Shown: positions 16,317 through 24,162 of the stretch, piece after piece
Layout of the letters: every line of letters begins with the position of its first letter
How positions within the stretch are numbered: position 1 is the stretch's first letter
Assembly (NCBI GenBank): GCA_023450835.1
Contig: JAEXGM010000024.1
Coordinates: forward strand, 1 to 38,063
DNA: 38,063 bases
DNA from: Bacillota bacterium
Lineage (GTDB): Bacteria > Bacillota > Clostridia > Lachnospirales > Lachnospiraceae
Direction of reading: 5' to 3'
Notes under the pieces: generated by a model
The model's database searches: none
The model's input: the letters and a program-made list of their open reading frames with translations, nothing else
What the model was told of the DNA's origin: nothing
Made by a program: the position numbers and the translations under genes

Positions 16317-16520
16317 TTATGAAAGTGCATTTACAACCTGCTTTGATGTTTTCTGTTTTCTTAGGTTATTCGGTATGCAGCCGCAGGTGGAGGTATCATT
16401 GTAACCGAGATACCGGTGGATATCCTCGATTGGAACACCCTTTCTGTCCATTTCAGACACTACTGTTCTTCAAATATTATGAGCAGATTTCACTTCAATT
16501 CCTGCATATGTACGCGGAAA
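16317..16520 (-). pseudogene. Remnant of a tyrosine recombinase (integrase) C-terminus
   Basis: The minus strand translates to AGIEVKSAHNI, a TGA stop, then RTVVSEMDRKGVPIEDIHRY, then LGYNDTSTCGCIPNNLRKQK and a terminal TAA at 16319..16317. This is the recognisable C-terminal catalytic part of a phage-type integrase. Each active-site element is damaged. The HxxR box is broken by the in-frame TGA. The LGH box reads LGY. The tyrosine segment, expected as GYIYNN, reads GCIPNN. Nothing upstream restores the N-terminal part. Its position next to the tRNA and att copies fits the integrase of the adjacent island, now dead. Confidence 0.8.
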
Positions 16521-16561
16521 TCAAATTACGGTGAGTAAGCGCTACTGGATTATGGCATAAG

Positions 16562-16590
16562 TTGTAAGTTTCAGAATGTAATGTTATAAT
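16562..16590 (+). promoter_or_regulatory. Sigma-A promoter for the SDR gene
   Basis: TTGTAA (16562-16567), a 17-bp spacer and TATAAT (16585-16590) preceded by TGT make a good promoter about 65 nt before the start codon. Confidence 0.6.
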
Positions 16591-16655
16591 ATGTGATATT
16601 AGAGGATTTCTATTTTGGATGAGATGTGACAAAGAAAATATGAGGTGGCAAAGTT

Positions 16656-17375
16656 ATGGCAAAGAAAGTTTTTATAACAGGGGCAAATAAAGGGATTGGC
16701 AAGCAAATTGCCTACGAAATGGGTAAAAATGGTTGGAGAGTATTAATAGGGGCACGGGATGAAAGCCGTGGACTTGCAACTGTAGATGAACTCAATGAAG
16801 AAGGTATTGAGGCAAGCTATATAAATATAGATTTGCAGAATCAAGAGACCATTTTAGCAGCGGTAAATATAATTAAATCACAGCATTCTGACCTTGCCAT
16901 ACTAATCAACAATGCGGCAATTCCCGGAGACATGAAAAAACCCGGCTACGAATTTACATTAGACGAATTGAGAGATGTTATGGAAACAAATGTTTTCGGA
17001 CCGTTTGAACTTACAAAACAGTTGTTGCCTACGCTTGAAAATAATGGCGGACGTATCGTGAATATCACAATACCAATTGGTGCAGCGGATTTCTTTAATC
17101 CATTTTCCTACAAAGCGAGCAAGGCAGCACTCAACACTATGACACAAAGCCTTGGTCAGAACTTTAAGCAAGCTGGAAAATCACTTGAGATTTTTGCTAT
17201 TATGCCCGGTGGAACGACAACAGATTTAAACGGTAACAGTACTGGTGCGCATATGAAGACTGCACGTGAAGCCGGTAAGCTAATCACAGACATAATTCTT
17301 GATGGAAAAAATCATAACGGCGAGATTATTAATCATAATGGTGCTGTTGCTAATTACAATTTTGGATTATTTTAA
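16656..17375 (+). CDS. Short-chain dehydrogenase/reductase family protein
   Basis: This 239-residue cytosolic Rossmann protein carries the SDR cofactor motif TGANKGIG (8-15), NNAA (85-88), Asn112, and YKASK with Tyr152 and Lys156. The catalytic Ser normally found 13 residues before Tyr is Ile139 (segment VNITIPIG), so activity may be altered or lost. The Arg34 region (GARDES) suggests an NADP preference. GAGGTGG lies 7 nt before the ATG. It is the first gene after the recombinase remnant in the tRNA-Gly island and has its own promoter. The substrate is unknown. Confidence 0.88.
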   Translation: MAKKVFITGANKGIGKQIAYEMGKNGWRVLIGARDESRGLATVDELNEEGIEASYINIDLQNQETILAAVNIIKSQHSDLAILINNAAIPGDMKKPGYEFTLDELRDVMETNVFGPFELTKQLLPTLENNGGRIVNITIPIGAADFFNPFSYKASKAALNTMTQSLGQNFKQAGKSLEIFAIMPGGTTTDLNGNSTGAHMKTAREAGKLITDIILDGKNHNGEIINHNGAVANYNFGLF

Positions 17376-17550
17376 AGAAATTGTGTATTATTATAATTTA
17401 TACAGCACTCATGTTTTAATAGTTGTAGAAGCTGGAGAAAAGCGAGCTCCCTTTGCCATAATTAAGCTTTAAATGAAATCCTTGTAAATAAATGTTGTAA
17501 ATGAGCAAAAAAAATAGTAATATATTCAAGAAATACTTGGTAAATCTACA

Positions 17551-17556
17551 TATAAT
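17551..17556 (+). promoter_or_regulatory. -10 box upstream of the membrane-anchored protein
   Basis: TATAAT lies 55 nt before the start codon, but no -35 is visible at 16-18 bp. The 17376-17610 spacer is otherwise AT-rich with nothing recognised. Confidence 0.3.
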
Positions 17557-17610
17557 TTACATTTAGATTATCCGAGGGTATTTACAAAAACTATTTACAG
17601 GGGGATTCTT

Positions 17611-18627
17611 ATGGAGAACTATGATAATGTGAGTGAAATGGATAATGATAATTCGAAAAGGAGCAAAAAAAAGGTTATTTTATTGGGGATAATAGGTGTA
17701 GTTGCCCTGTTAATTATCATTATACTTTTTACTATAGTCATACCAAATTATAAACGTAATCAGGCAGCAAAAGAATCTTTAAATACGATTAATTCAGAAA
17801 TAGATAATCAAAAATATGCTCAGGCATTCAATGACTTAAGCTCCTTTAAAACGGAATATGATTTTGGTAAGTATCCAAGTGAAGCGGATAAAAGTTTAAA
17901 AGTTCTTAATGAATTAGCTGACAAAGCAAAACAAGATGGATTAAAAATATTAAATAATGATAGTTCTGAATATTTTGAAGACACCTACAAATATTTTAAG
18001 GATTATACCGTAAATTATAGTTACGATAAAAAAATAGGACAAGTTAATGATTTACTCCAACTCATTGATGATTATAAGAAAAAGGCTGATGACTTAAGTG
18101 CTGCTAGTGATACTTTGAAATGGTTTGATTCTAATAAGAAACTCATTGGTTACATGGAAGGTTATATTAACGATGTAGATACCATACATAGAGTAGCAGA
18201 CGATTGTATAAATAACAAAAAATACAATTTATCTGATACTTTATACAAGGATTGGGACAGCAATTCGGAATTCTATTATGGAATAGTTGACGATATAAAA
18301 AAATTGAGTGATAGTGATTTAAATAATACTCTAATGACAACAGAAGAGTATGATAAGTTTAAAAATCTGATTATTTATGGCCTTTTACCTGCTGAAACAT
18401 ACTATCAATCAATGAATGGCGTTTATATAGATGATGATGCATTGCAATTAACGCGTGATAGTTGGAGTAAATACAATGCATTATATAGTGAAGTTACAAG
18501 TTTACTTAAAGATAAAAAGGAGCTCATATCAACCTACCATGATACAGTTGATTCCTTAACAGATGAAGTTAAAACTTTATTGGATAAAATAAAATCATAT
18601 TCCTTTGATGGAACTGCTGAGCTTTGA
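17611..18627 (+). CDS. Membrane-anchored protein with helical outer domain, unknown function
   Basis: This 338-residue protein has a short charged N-terminus, one strong membrane helix (about 22-45, VILLGIIGVVALLIIIILFT), and a long acidic helical region outside. The outer part is rich in Asp, Lys, Tyr and Ser, with TPR- or coiled-coil-like spacing (SLNTINSEIDNQKYAQAFND). There is no lipobox, no enzyme motif and no Cys pair that would suggest an enzyme. AGGGGG lies 7-8 nt before the ATG. It sits in the tRNA-Gly island upstream of the GH19-like protein but is separated by a terminator, so it is a separate unit. I do not recognise it. A surface receptor or a second immunity-like protein are possibilities without direct evidence. 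Confidence 0.75.
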   Translation: MENYDNVSEMDNDNSKRSKKKVILLGIIGVVALLIIIILFTIVIPNYKRNQAAKESLNTINSEIDNQKYAQAFNDLSSFKTEYDFGKYPSEADKSLKVLNELADKAKQDGLKILNNDSSEYFEDTYKYFKDYTVNYSYDKKIGQVNDLLQLIDDYKKKADDLSAASDTLKWFDSNKKLIGYMEGYINDVDTIHRVADDCINNKKYNLSDTLYKDWDSNSEFYYGIVDDIKKLSDSDLNNTLMTTEEYDKFKNLIIYGLLPAETYYQSMNGVYIDDDALQLTRDSWSKYNALYSEVTSLLKDKKELISTYHDTVDSLTDEVKTLLDKIKSYSFDGTAEL

Positions 18628-18679
18628 AAATTTCAGGTTTCAATATCTTTATATATTTGATACTCGTGCCTAACGAAAA

Positions 18680-18719
18680 AAATTGGGAAGTCTTATTTTA
18701 TAAGACTTCTCAATTTTTA
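18680..18719 (+). terminator. Intrinsic terminator
   Basis: A 16-bp stem with one G-U pair (18680-18695 with 18701-18716, 5-nt loop) runs into a T-rich tail. It closes the membrane-protein unit. Confidence 0.8.
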
Positions 18720-18722
18720 TGC

Positions 18723-18749
18723 GTCTATAAGTTGTAGACACTTATAGAC
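18723..18749. repeat. Perfect inverted repeat in a 380-nt AT-rich spacer
   Basis: GTCTATAAG and CTTATAGAC (9 bp each) flank TTGTAGACA, just after the terminator. It lacks a U-tract and could be a protein-binding site for the following operon. The remaining 18750-19008 spacer is AT-rich, with no confident promoter or gene. Confidence 0.4.
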
Positions 18750-19008
18750 AGTTTACAAGTTTTTGCTATGAGGTCATAGTTTCTTTTTATGTCAGTTGAT
18801 TATACAGTTAAAGAGTATTAATTTTATGTCTTCATTGAGTACAAATTTCTGAAAGTAGAGTCCATATCAAAGAAATTCCCAGCAAATAAGATATCAGGAC
18901 TACGATAGTACATAAAAGCTAAAATAGAGTTAGAATCTATTAAAAATTAAAATTATCTATTATATTATATTTATATAAAAACATCTGTTCAATATTAAAG
19001 AGGGGAAT

Positions 19009-19140
19009 ATGTATATATATTCGTATCACAGAGGGTGTACGGAGGAATGCAGTCCATCTATCTTGAAGAACAGTGAAAGAAATGGTAATATAGATTTAGG
19101 AAATATATGGAGCGGCGGTATTAAACAGGGGAGAAAATAA
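19009..19140 (+). CDS. Small ORF, 43 residues, upstream of the GH19-like gene
   Basis: This 43-residue ORF starts MYIYSYHRGCTEECSPSILK and ends in a basic Gly-Lys tail. It is hydrophilic, with two Cys in a CxxxC spacing and no membrane segment. AAAGAGGGG ends 3 nt before the ATG (GAGG to ATG 5 nt), and its stop lies 20 nt before the GH19-like gene, so it would be cotranscribed. Small partner proteins often precede type VII secretion effectors, but those are usually 70-100 residues, so that role is only a guess. I do not recognise it. Confidence 0.45.
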   Translation: MYIYSYHRGCTEECSPSILKNSERNGNIDLGNIWSGGIKQGRK

Positions 19141-19160
19141 TATACAAGGGGGAGAAGTAT

Positions 19161-20603
19161 ATGCCAGACTTTATATTGGATTATGATGATTTAGAAACTA
19201 TTTCAAACTATTCAAAGTCATTGGGAAAATGTGCAGAGGAGTATGGTGAAGAATTAGACAGCCAGATTGTAACAGCAATTGCAAATGTTACGGGGGTATC
19301 TACCGGTCACTTAACGAGTGCAAGGGATTCCGTAAAGGGTAAAATCAAAGAATTGAAGTTAAAGACAGAGGACTTTTATAATTTGGCAGATCAAATTTCT
19401 AATCTGCTTGAGGTTGCAAAACAGGAAGACCAGGAAGTAGCAGATATCATAAATTCCCAAAGAAAATATTCCATAGAGCATCATAAATCTCTGCAGATGG
19501 ATGACTTGAGTCAAAAATTATTAAAATTATTCGTGAATGTCAAAAACAAAAACAGTCATTTGGCATTGCTTTTAGATATTATAAACGAATCAGATACTGT
19601 CCTTACTTCTTTTGCAGATTATCTTAAATATTATTATAAATATGAGAGGGGAAAGAATAAAAATATTGCAGACAGGGCAGTCAGGAACGAGGTATTAGCA
19701 GATACACATCTGGCGCTGTTATTGGCTGCTGCAATGAAGGGAAGTAGTTCCAATACCTATTTTTATACAGGAAAAAAATTTGAACTGTTAATGGCAAATG
19801 CTTCTTCAAAATCCTCTGATTTGCAGAGTTATGGAAAAAGCGGCAGCGGATATTTAAGAAGTACTATTAAAGAAGGGTATAAGAAAACAGCGATAGTAGT
19901 AAAGGAACCTGAGAAAGCTAAAGGGACTGTGAAGACCGAAAAGGATGTAAAGGATACATCGAAACTTGATGAAACTTATGTAACCAAGGATCAGCTTCAG
20001 AAGATATATAATAAGACTACCGTTACTGATGAAATGATAACCGATTTAAACCGGGTTTTGGCTAAGTATGGAATTACAAATATAGAAAACATACAGCATT
20101 TTATTGCACAAACATGCGTTGAGACAGGATATGGGAATTCAGTAGTTGAAAAAGGTTCTGATAAGTACCTAAATAATAAAAAATATGGAAAGAAATACAG
20201 CGGAGTGGGTTATATTCAGATGACTTGGGCCTATAGCTATCAGGCTTTTGCAACTTATTTGATGCTGGAAAAATATCCGGATTTAAAAAAGGCTGCTACC
20301 TATAAAAATCCTAAAAATAACAGTGCGGATGCAATATTAAAGGCATATAATAAAATAGTGAAAGAAGCATCTAATAAAGGTTATAGTATTAGTACATATA
20401 CTGATATTGTAGATATTGGAAGAGACTATGTAGCAAGTAATTATGCGTGGGAAACTGCTGGATATTATTGGAGTATCAATGGCCTTACAACTGCTGACAG
20501 CAGTACTCCGGTAGATGATGTAACTAAAGTTGTAAATAGATGGACTGATTCCTATGATGACAGGGAGAAAGCTTATGAAAAGGTGAAGAAATATATTAAA
20601 TAG
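19161..20603 (+). CDS. Leaderless helical protein with C-terminal GH19-like lysozyme domain (candidate effector)
   Basis: This 480-residue protein has no signal peptide. Residues 1-105 are predicted helical hairpins (FILDYDDLETISNYSKS, SARDSVKGKIKELKLKTEDF) resembling WXG100/LXG-type type VII export modules, without a clear LXG motif. Residues 110-240 are more helix and 245-275 a Lys-rich linker. Residues 275-480 resemble GH19 chitinase/phage-lysozyme domains: QHFIAQTCVETGYGNS with candidate acid Glu321, YSGVGYIQMTW (family GRGxIQLT), WETAGYYW, and VTKVVNRWTDSYDDREKAY. It should cut peptidoglycan or chitin-like polymers. The following lipoprotein starts 14 nt later with a perfect Shine-Dalgarno. 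I infer an exported cell-wall toxin. A phage-derived lysin is the main alternative. Confidence 0.75.
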   Translation: MPDFILDYDDLETISNYSKSLGKCAEEYGEELDSQIVTAIANVTGVSTGHLTSARDSVKGKIKELKLKTEDFYNLADQISNLLEVAKQEDQEVADIINSQRKYSIEHHKSLQMDDLSQKLLKLFVNVKNKNSHLALLLDIINESDTVLTSFADYLKYYYKYERGKNKNIADRAVRNEVLADTHLALLLAAAMKGSSSNTYFYTGKKFELLMANASSKSSDLQSYGKSGSGYLRSTIKEGYKKTAIVVKEPEKAKGTVKTEKDVKDTSKLDETYVTKDQLQKIYNKTTVTDEMITDLNRVLAKYGITNIENIQHFIAQTCVETGYGNSVVEKGSDKYLNNKKYGKKYSGVGYIQMTWAYSYQAFATYLMLEKYPDLKKAATYKNPKNNSADAILKAYNKIVKEASNKGYSISTYTDIVDIGRDYVASNYAWETAGYYWSINGLTTADSSTPVDDVTKVVNRWTDSYDDREKAYEKVKKYIK

Positions 20604-20617
20604 AAGGAGGTACGGAT

Positions 20618-21418
20618 TTGAATAGAAAGAAGTTATTCAGAAGTATTATAATAATCTTTTGTTTCCTGTTGTTAGGCGGATGCAGTTCAAAGGTCAAAAA
20701 TAATGAAAGAATAAATGATAATGGAATTCAGGTTAATGGAATATCAAATGGCTCTGATGAGGCTGATTCTAATAGTGCGGTAAATGATAATAATTTTCCT
20801 GTTAAATGGTATTCTGATGGAAATACATATGGAGTTGCTCCCAGTGAATTAACCAATAAGGATATGAAAAGACCGGAAAATAACAGTGAATGGGTTAAGA
20901 CTTTATTAATAAGGTACCCTCAATTATATAACATGGAAGATTATGATAAGGAAAAGCGTATTAATGATATCTTATATAAAAAAGCAGCGTATTATCATAA
21001 TGTATTGGAGAGCAGGGATTATATTGAGTATAATGTAGATTATCAAATAATGAAAGCTGATGATAACATAATAAGTATATTGTTTCTGGGAGAAGTAACG
21101 GACTCTCAGGCATCTAACCGATTTGCCCATGCAGTAACAATTGATATTAAAAGTGAAAAGCAAATGGAACTTAAAGATTTTCTGGTGATCGATCAATCCT
21201 TTGTGAAAGAGCATTTGTATACCGATTTCAATGTTGTCGAGAATAATTTTGATGATATAGCGGAAAATACTCCTTTTGTTGAAGCTTACGTTGAAAACTA
21301 CGGACAATCCGCTCATACCAATGATTACTATATTAAAGGCAATAATATTGGACTCATTATACCTACTCATGATAGTATGGGTTATATTTTAATTGAAGGC
21401 AAAAGGGCGAAAAAGTAA
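20618..21418 (+). CDS. Lipoprotein with DUF3298/RsiV-like domain (candidate immunity protein)
   Basis: This 266-residue protein has a lipoprotein signal peptide with lipobox LGGC (Cys22), then a Ser/Asn-rich linker (about 25-60). The C-terminal domain (about 80-260) resembles the DUF4163/DUF3298 fold (YPQLYNMEDYDKEKRINDIL, TIDIKSEKQMELKDF). The same fold in the anti-sigma factor RsiV binds lysozyme directly. It begins at TTG (20618), fixed by AAGGAGGT 7 nt upstream, and lies 14 nt after the GH19-like gene. Coupling of a lysozyme-like enzyme to a lysozyme-binding type lipoprotein suggests surface immunity. It lacks the cytoplasmic sigma-binding and membrane segment of true RsiV. It could instead be an ordinary lipoprotein. 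Confidence 0.8.
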   Translation: MNRKKLFRSIIIIFCFLLLGGCSSKVKNNERINDNGIQVNGISNGSDEADSNSAVNDNNFPVKWYSDGNTYGVAPSELTNKDMKRPENNSEWVKTLLIRYPQLYNMEDYDKEKRINDILYKKAAYYHNVLESRDYIEYNVDYQIMKADDNIISILFLGEVTDSQASNRFAHAVTIDIKSEKQMELKDFLVIDQSFVKEHLYTDFNVVENNFDDIAENTPFVEAYVENYGQSAHTNDYYIKGNNIGLIIPTHDSMGYILIEGKRAKK

Positions 21419-21449
21419 GTATTTAATAGGGCTTGCGGACAGTGGTAAA

Positions 21450-21472
21450 GTTCGAATCCCGTCTCGCGCTTA
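21450..21472 (+). repeat. tRNA-Gly 3'-end repeat, copy 3 (distal att site)
   Basis: This is an exact 23-bp direct repeat of the 3' end of the tRNA-Gly gene 5.27 kb away. Sequence on its left does not continue the tRNA match. It marks the far end of the island, and its own terminator follows. Confidence 0.8.
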
Positions 21473-21483
21473 ATGAAAAAGGG

Positions 21484-21519
21484 CAGGAAAGCTGGTAAAT
21501 TAAGCTTTCCTGTTTTTTT
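21484..21519 (+). terminator. Terminator after the distal att site
   Basis: A perfect 10-bp stem (CAGGAAAGCT with AGCTTTCCTG) and a 9-nt loop are followed by seven T residues. Confidence 0.85.
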
Positions 21520-21582
21520 GCTGCTAAATTGCTATTGACTTATAAAACAAAATTAAAATTTTATTTCGACTTGTTTATTTCA

Positions 21583-22470
21583 TTAATTTGTATACTTTGT
21601 TCGGACGGATACCCCGGTATTAATATAGGGGGGACCTGTTTCAAACCCCTTTAAAGCTGCTATGGTTTCTGCCATTCCCAGATATCCCATAGTGTATGGA
21701 TTTTGTACCATAACCGCTTTTAAGCTTCCATCCTCAATCAATTTCTGAGTTTCAGGTGGAAAATCAAATCCTATTCCAACTATTGGCATGCTACTTTTAT
21801 TGATTGCATACCCAACACCGATAGTTGTATCCTCATTGGTACCAAATATTCCAACTAAATCCGGGTTATTAGCAATATAACTATCTGCTATTTTTAACGC
21901 ACTTGCTGTGTTAGGACCAAATTGAGTATTAAGCAGTTTATAATTTCTATTAGGAGCTAATACGCTACGAAAACCATTAACTCTTTCTTTCGTATTTGTA
22001 CTCATTATGGAATCGCTAATAATTCCTATTGTGCCTTGTCTATATCCGGCTGCTGCCAATTCAATAATCATATTATTACCAGCCGTAACACCGGCACTGT
22101 AATCATCAGTAGCAAGTGTTATAATGCCTTCTACAGCTGCAGGAGTATCTAGATATATAATTTTAACACCTAAGGATTTTGCATATTCTATTGCACTGGA
22201 TACTCTTGCAGGATCGAGAGCAGCTATTAGCATAGCATTTGCACCGTTATTCGCGGCATTCGTTATTATTTCTATTTGTTTTTCTACTGATCTTTCCTCA
22301 GGAGCATCCCAAATAAAATTAGCACCTACTAAACCAGCCATATCATTGATTCCTTGATTAATGATATACCAGAACTGACTGATCTTGTCCTTGGAAATAT
22401 AGTAAATCTTGTAATCCTCTAAGTTAGATGGTCTTATAAGCATATTTGTATATTTATTTCTTATATACAT
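21583..22470 (-). CDS. Periplasmic-binding-protein fold (ribose type) without signal peptide
   Basis: This 295-residue protein matches the type-1 sugar-binding proteins (RbsB/LacI ligand domain). It has the N-lobe pattern FWYIINQGINDMAGLVGANF, then NAANNGANAMLIAALDPARV, ATDDYSAGVTAGNNMI, and FGTNEDTTIGVGYAI. There is no signal peptide, lipobox or DNA-binding domain; the chain begins only about 28 residues before the first strand. No permease or ATPase gene is adjacent. AAGAGG lies 7 nt before the ATG. It may be a cytoplasmic sugar sensor, or a substrate-binding protein that has lost its leader. AT-rich context suggests acquired DNA. Confidence 0.82.
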   Translation of the reverse strand: MYIRNKYTNMLIRPSNLEDYKIYYISKDKISQFWYIINQGINDMAGLVGANFIWDAPEERSVEKQIEIITNAANNGANAMLIAALDPARVSSAIEYAKSLGVKIIYLDTPAAVEGIITLATDDYSAGVTAGNNMIIELAAAGYRQGTIGIISDSIMSTNTKERVNGFRSVLAPNRNYKLLNTQFGPNTASALKIADSYIANNPDLVGIFGTNEDTTIGVGYAINKSSMPIVGIGFDFPPETQKLIEDGSLKAVMVQNPYTMGYLGMAETIAALKGFETGPPYINTGVSVRTKYTN

Positions 22471-22496
22471 GTTTTAACCTCTTTTAATAGTAAAAA

Positions 22497-22502
22497 ATTA
22501 TA
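22497..22502 (-). promoter_or_regulatory. -10 box for the binding-protein gene
   Basis: TATAAT on the minus strand lies 27 nt before the ATG. The -35 at 17 bp (ATGAAT) is weak. Confidence 0.35.
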
Positions 22503-22531
22503 GAGTGTTTGTTTAATATATTCATTAATAG

Positions 22532-22731
22532 CTAATCTATTCCCTATCTATAATTGTATCAGGGGAAAACGGTAAGTTTCAGGTAATTTATTATGGGGCT
22601 GTATCTTTTCAAGCACATTGCAAGGAGCCTGAAAAGCAAGCATGGAATATAATGCTTTGATGCTTTTGTATAGCGAAGAAGGTAAGGATGTAGACATGTT
22701 TGGTGCGAAGGCCGATATGAAAAAGAATTGA
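22532..22731 (+). pseudogene. Frameshifted coding remnant, unknown family
   Basis: Two protein-like plus-strand segments in different frames adjoin. The first reads GENGKFQVIYYGAVSFQAHC and on to AWNIML, then a stop. The second continues NALMLLYSEEGKDVDMFGAK and stops at 22731. A start and Shine-Dalgarno are lacking. This suggests the decayed end of a gene, but I cannot name it. The rest of the 22471-22796 spacer holds nothing else recognised. Confidence 0.3.
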
Positions 22732-22796
22732 TTATGGAATTATTTAAAATAGTTGGTAATAAGCTTAAACGAAAGAATGAATAAGGGGTAACTGGG

Positions 22797-23819
22797 ATGC
22801 AGAAAAAAGATGTAAATAACACTTTTTATGTGCTAAGATTCTTTGCTATCTTAGCTGTTGTAATGGCGCACTCTGCATACACTCTAATTCCAAATGATAC
22901 CGTGGTAAAAGTATATAATTCTTTTGGGAGATGTGGCGTCATAATTTTCTTTATTATATCTGGTTATTATTTTAGAAAAGAAAAATATGAGAATGTAAGG
23001 CAACTCCTAAAGGCAAAACTTAAAACCATAGTGATTCCGTGGATTATTTGGGGGGTGGCAATTTATTGTACAAGATTTACGTCAACAGGTTTATATTTTA
23101 ACCTGAAAGAAATAATTTTATGGCTTTTAGGATTTGGTACTTATCTATATTTCTTAACTATCTATATTTTATTATTATGTATATTTCAAATACTGCCAAA
23201 TAAGAAGGGAATTCAAGTGGTATTACTCCTATGTACATTAATAAATGTGTATTTAGTTGCTGGAAATGTTGGACCGTATTCAGTTTTAAAATCAACGAAT
23301 GTTCGAGCTGAGTTAATATATCTTTTAACTTATTTAAATTTATTTAATTGGATCGGTTTCTTTTCGCTTGGTTTACTATTGAGGAAAAATAATATATTTG
23401 AAAGTAAAAATGTATGGGATTTTAAATATAAAAAAATGTTTAAAATAATAATTAATATACTAATTATCTTTCTGTTAGTATTTATGATTTTGGTTGAAAA
23501 GGGTAATACATATTGGACTAATTATAGTATTTGGATAGAAATGAGTTTCATTGTAATTCTATTTCAAGTATCAAAATTGCTTAAGAATGTAAGATATATT
23601 CAGGAAATTGGAAAAGTAACAATGCCAATTTATTTAATTCATTTTTTGATAGAAGGGTTTATTTTTAATAAAGTCTTAACGGAAAGTATTATAATGGGAT
23701 TAATAAGACCTTTGATATCAGTATTAATTCTTTATTGGTTATTACAATTTGGATTATATATAAGTAAAAGAATGCATCTTCAAAAATTATACACTACCAT
23801 TTTTGGATTAAAATGGTAA
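22797..23819 (+). CDS. Acyltransferase 3 family membrane protein
   Basis: This 340-residue protein has about ten hydrophobic helices. The N-terminus carries the family signature FYVLRFFAILAVVMAHS, with the conserved Arg and His, followed by the family-typical FFIISGYYFRKE. This family (OafA/WecH type) moves acyl groups, often acetyl, onto surface polysaccharides. AAGGGG lies about 11 nt before the ATG, a rather long spacing. It is AT-rich, like its neighbours, with no glycosyltransferase genes nearby, so its target glycan is unknown. Confidence 0.85.
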   Translation: MQKKDVNNTFYVLRFFAILAVVMAHSAYTLIPNDTVVKVYNSFGRCGVIIFFIISGYYFRKEKYENVRQLLKAKLKTIVIPWIIWGVAIYCTRFTSTGLYFNLKEIILWLLGFGTYLYFLTIYILLLCIFQILPNKKGIQVVLLLCTLINVYLVAGNVGPYSVLKSTNVRAELIYLLTYLNLFNWIGFFSLGLLLRKNNIFESKNVWDFKYKKMFKIIINILIIFLLVFMILVEKGNTYWTNYSIWIEMSFIVILFQVSKLLKNVRYIQEIGKVTMPIYLIHFLIEGFIFNKVLTESIIMGLIRPLISVLILYWLLQFGLYISKRMHLQKLYTTIFGLKW

Positions 23820-24162
23820 GTAATAAATATACACATCCTTTATGTGTAACCATTTATGTTTGCCGTACCGCTTTGTATTTGATTTCCCTTTTCTTTAGGG
23901 GCGGTTGTTACACTTTCCCAGTTGTGATAGACTTTCTATATGCTATAATTAAGTTACTTTATGGATTATGGGTTAATTCATTAGCAATAGTGAACAAATA
24001 GTTATCTTCTAATTTGTTATTAATATAGGTGATAAATAAATAATATAAATGAGTGAGGGAAATCCAATACATAATAAAATTTGTATATAATACTTAGATT
24101 GTTTTACATTAATTATGGTAATAAGTGCGATATACATTTTAGGATAAAAGAGGAGAAGATAC
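23820..24162. other. 343-nt spacer, no confident gene
   Basis: ORFs here are short and lack Shine-Dalgarno sequences. No terminator hairpin with a U-tract was seen after the acyltransferase gene. The right part holds the promoter-like TATAAT listed separately. Confidence 0.4.
24086..24091 (+). promoter_or_regulatory. -10 box upstream of the ChW protein
   Basis: TATAAT lies 72 nt before the ATG. The -35 at 17 bp (TCCAAT) is poor. Confidence 0.3.

Noticed and set aside
16147..16404. 85-codon plus-strand ORF containing VAGSNPVSR
   Set aside because: It is the well-known false translation through a tRNA gene and its terminators; there is no Shine-Dalgarno.
16319..16534. 71-codon plus-strand ORF
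   Set aside because: It is antisense to the integrase remnant, which gives the meaningful translation on the minus strand.
23813..24001. 62-codon hydrophobic ORF after the acyltransferase gene
   Set aside because: It overlaps the end of the real gene, lacks a Shine-Dalgarno and ends in AT-rich spacer.
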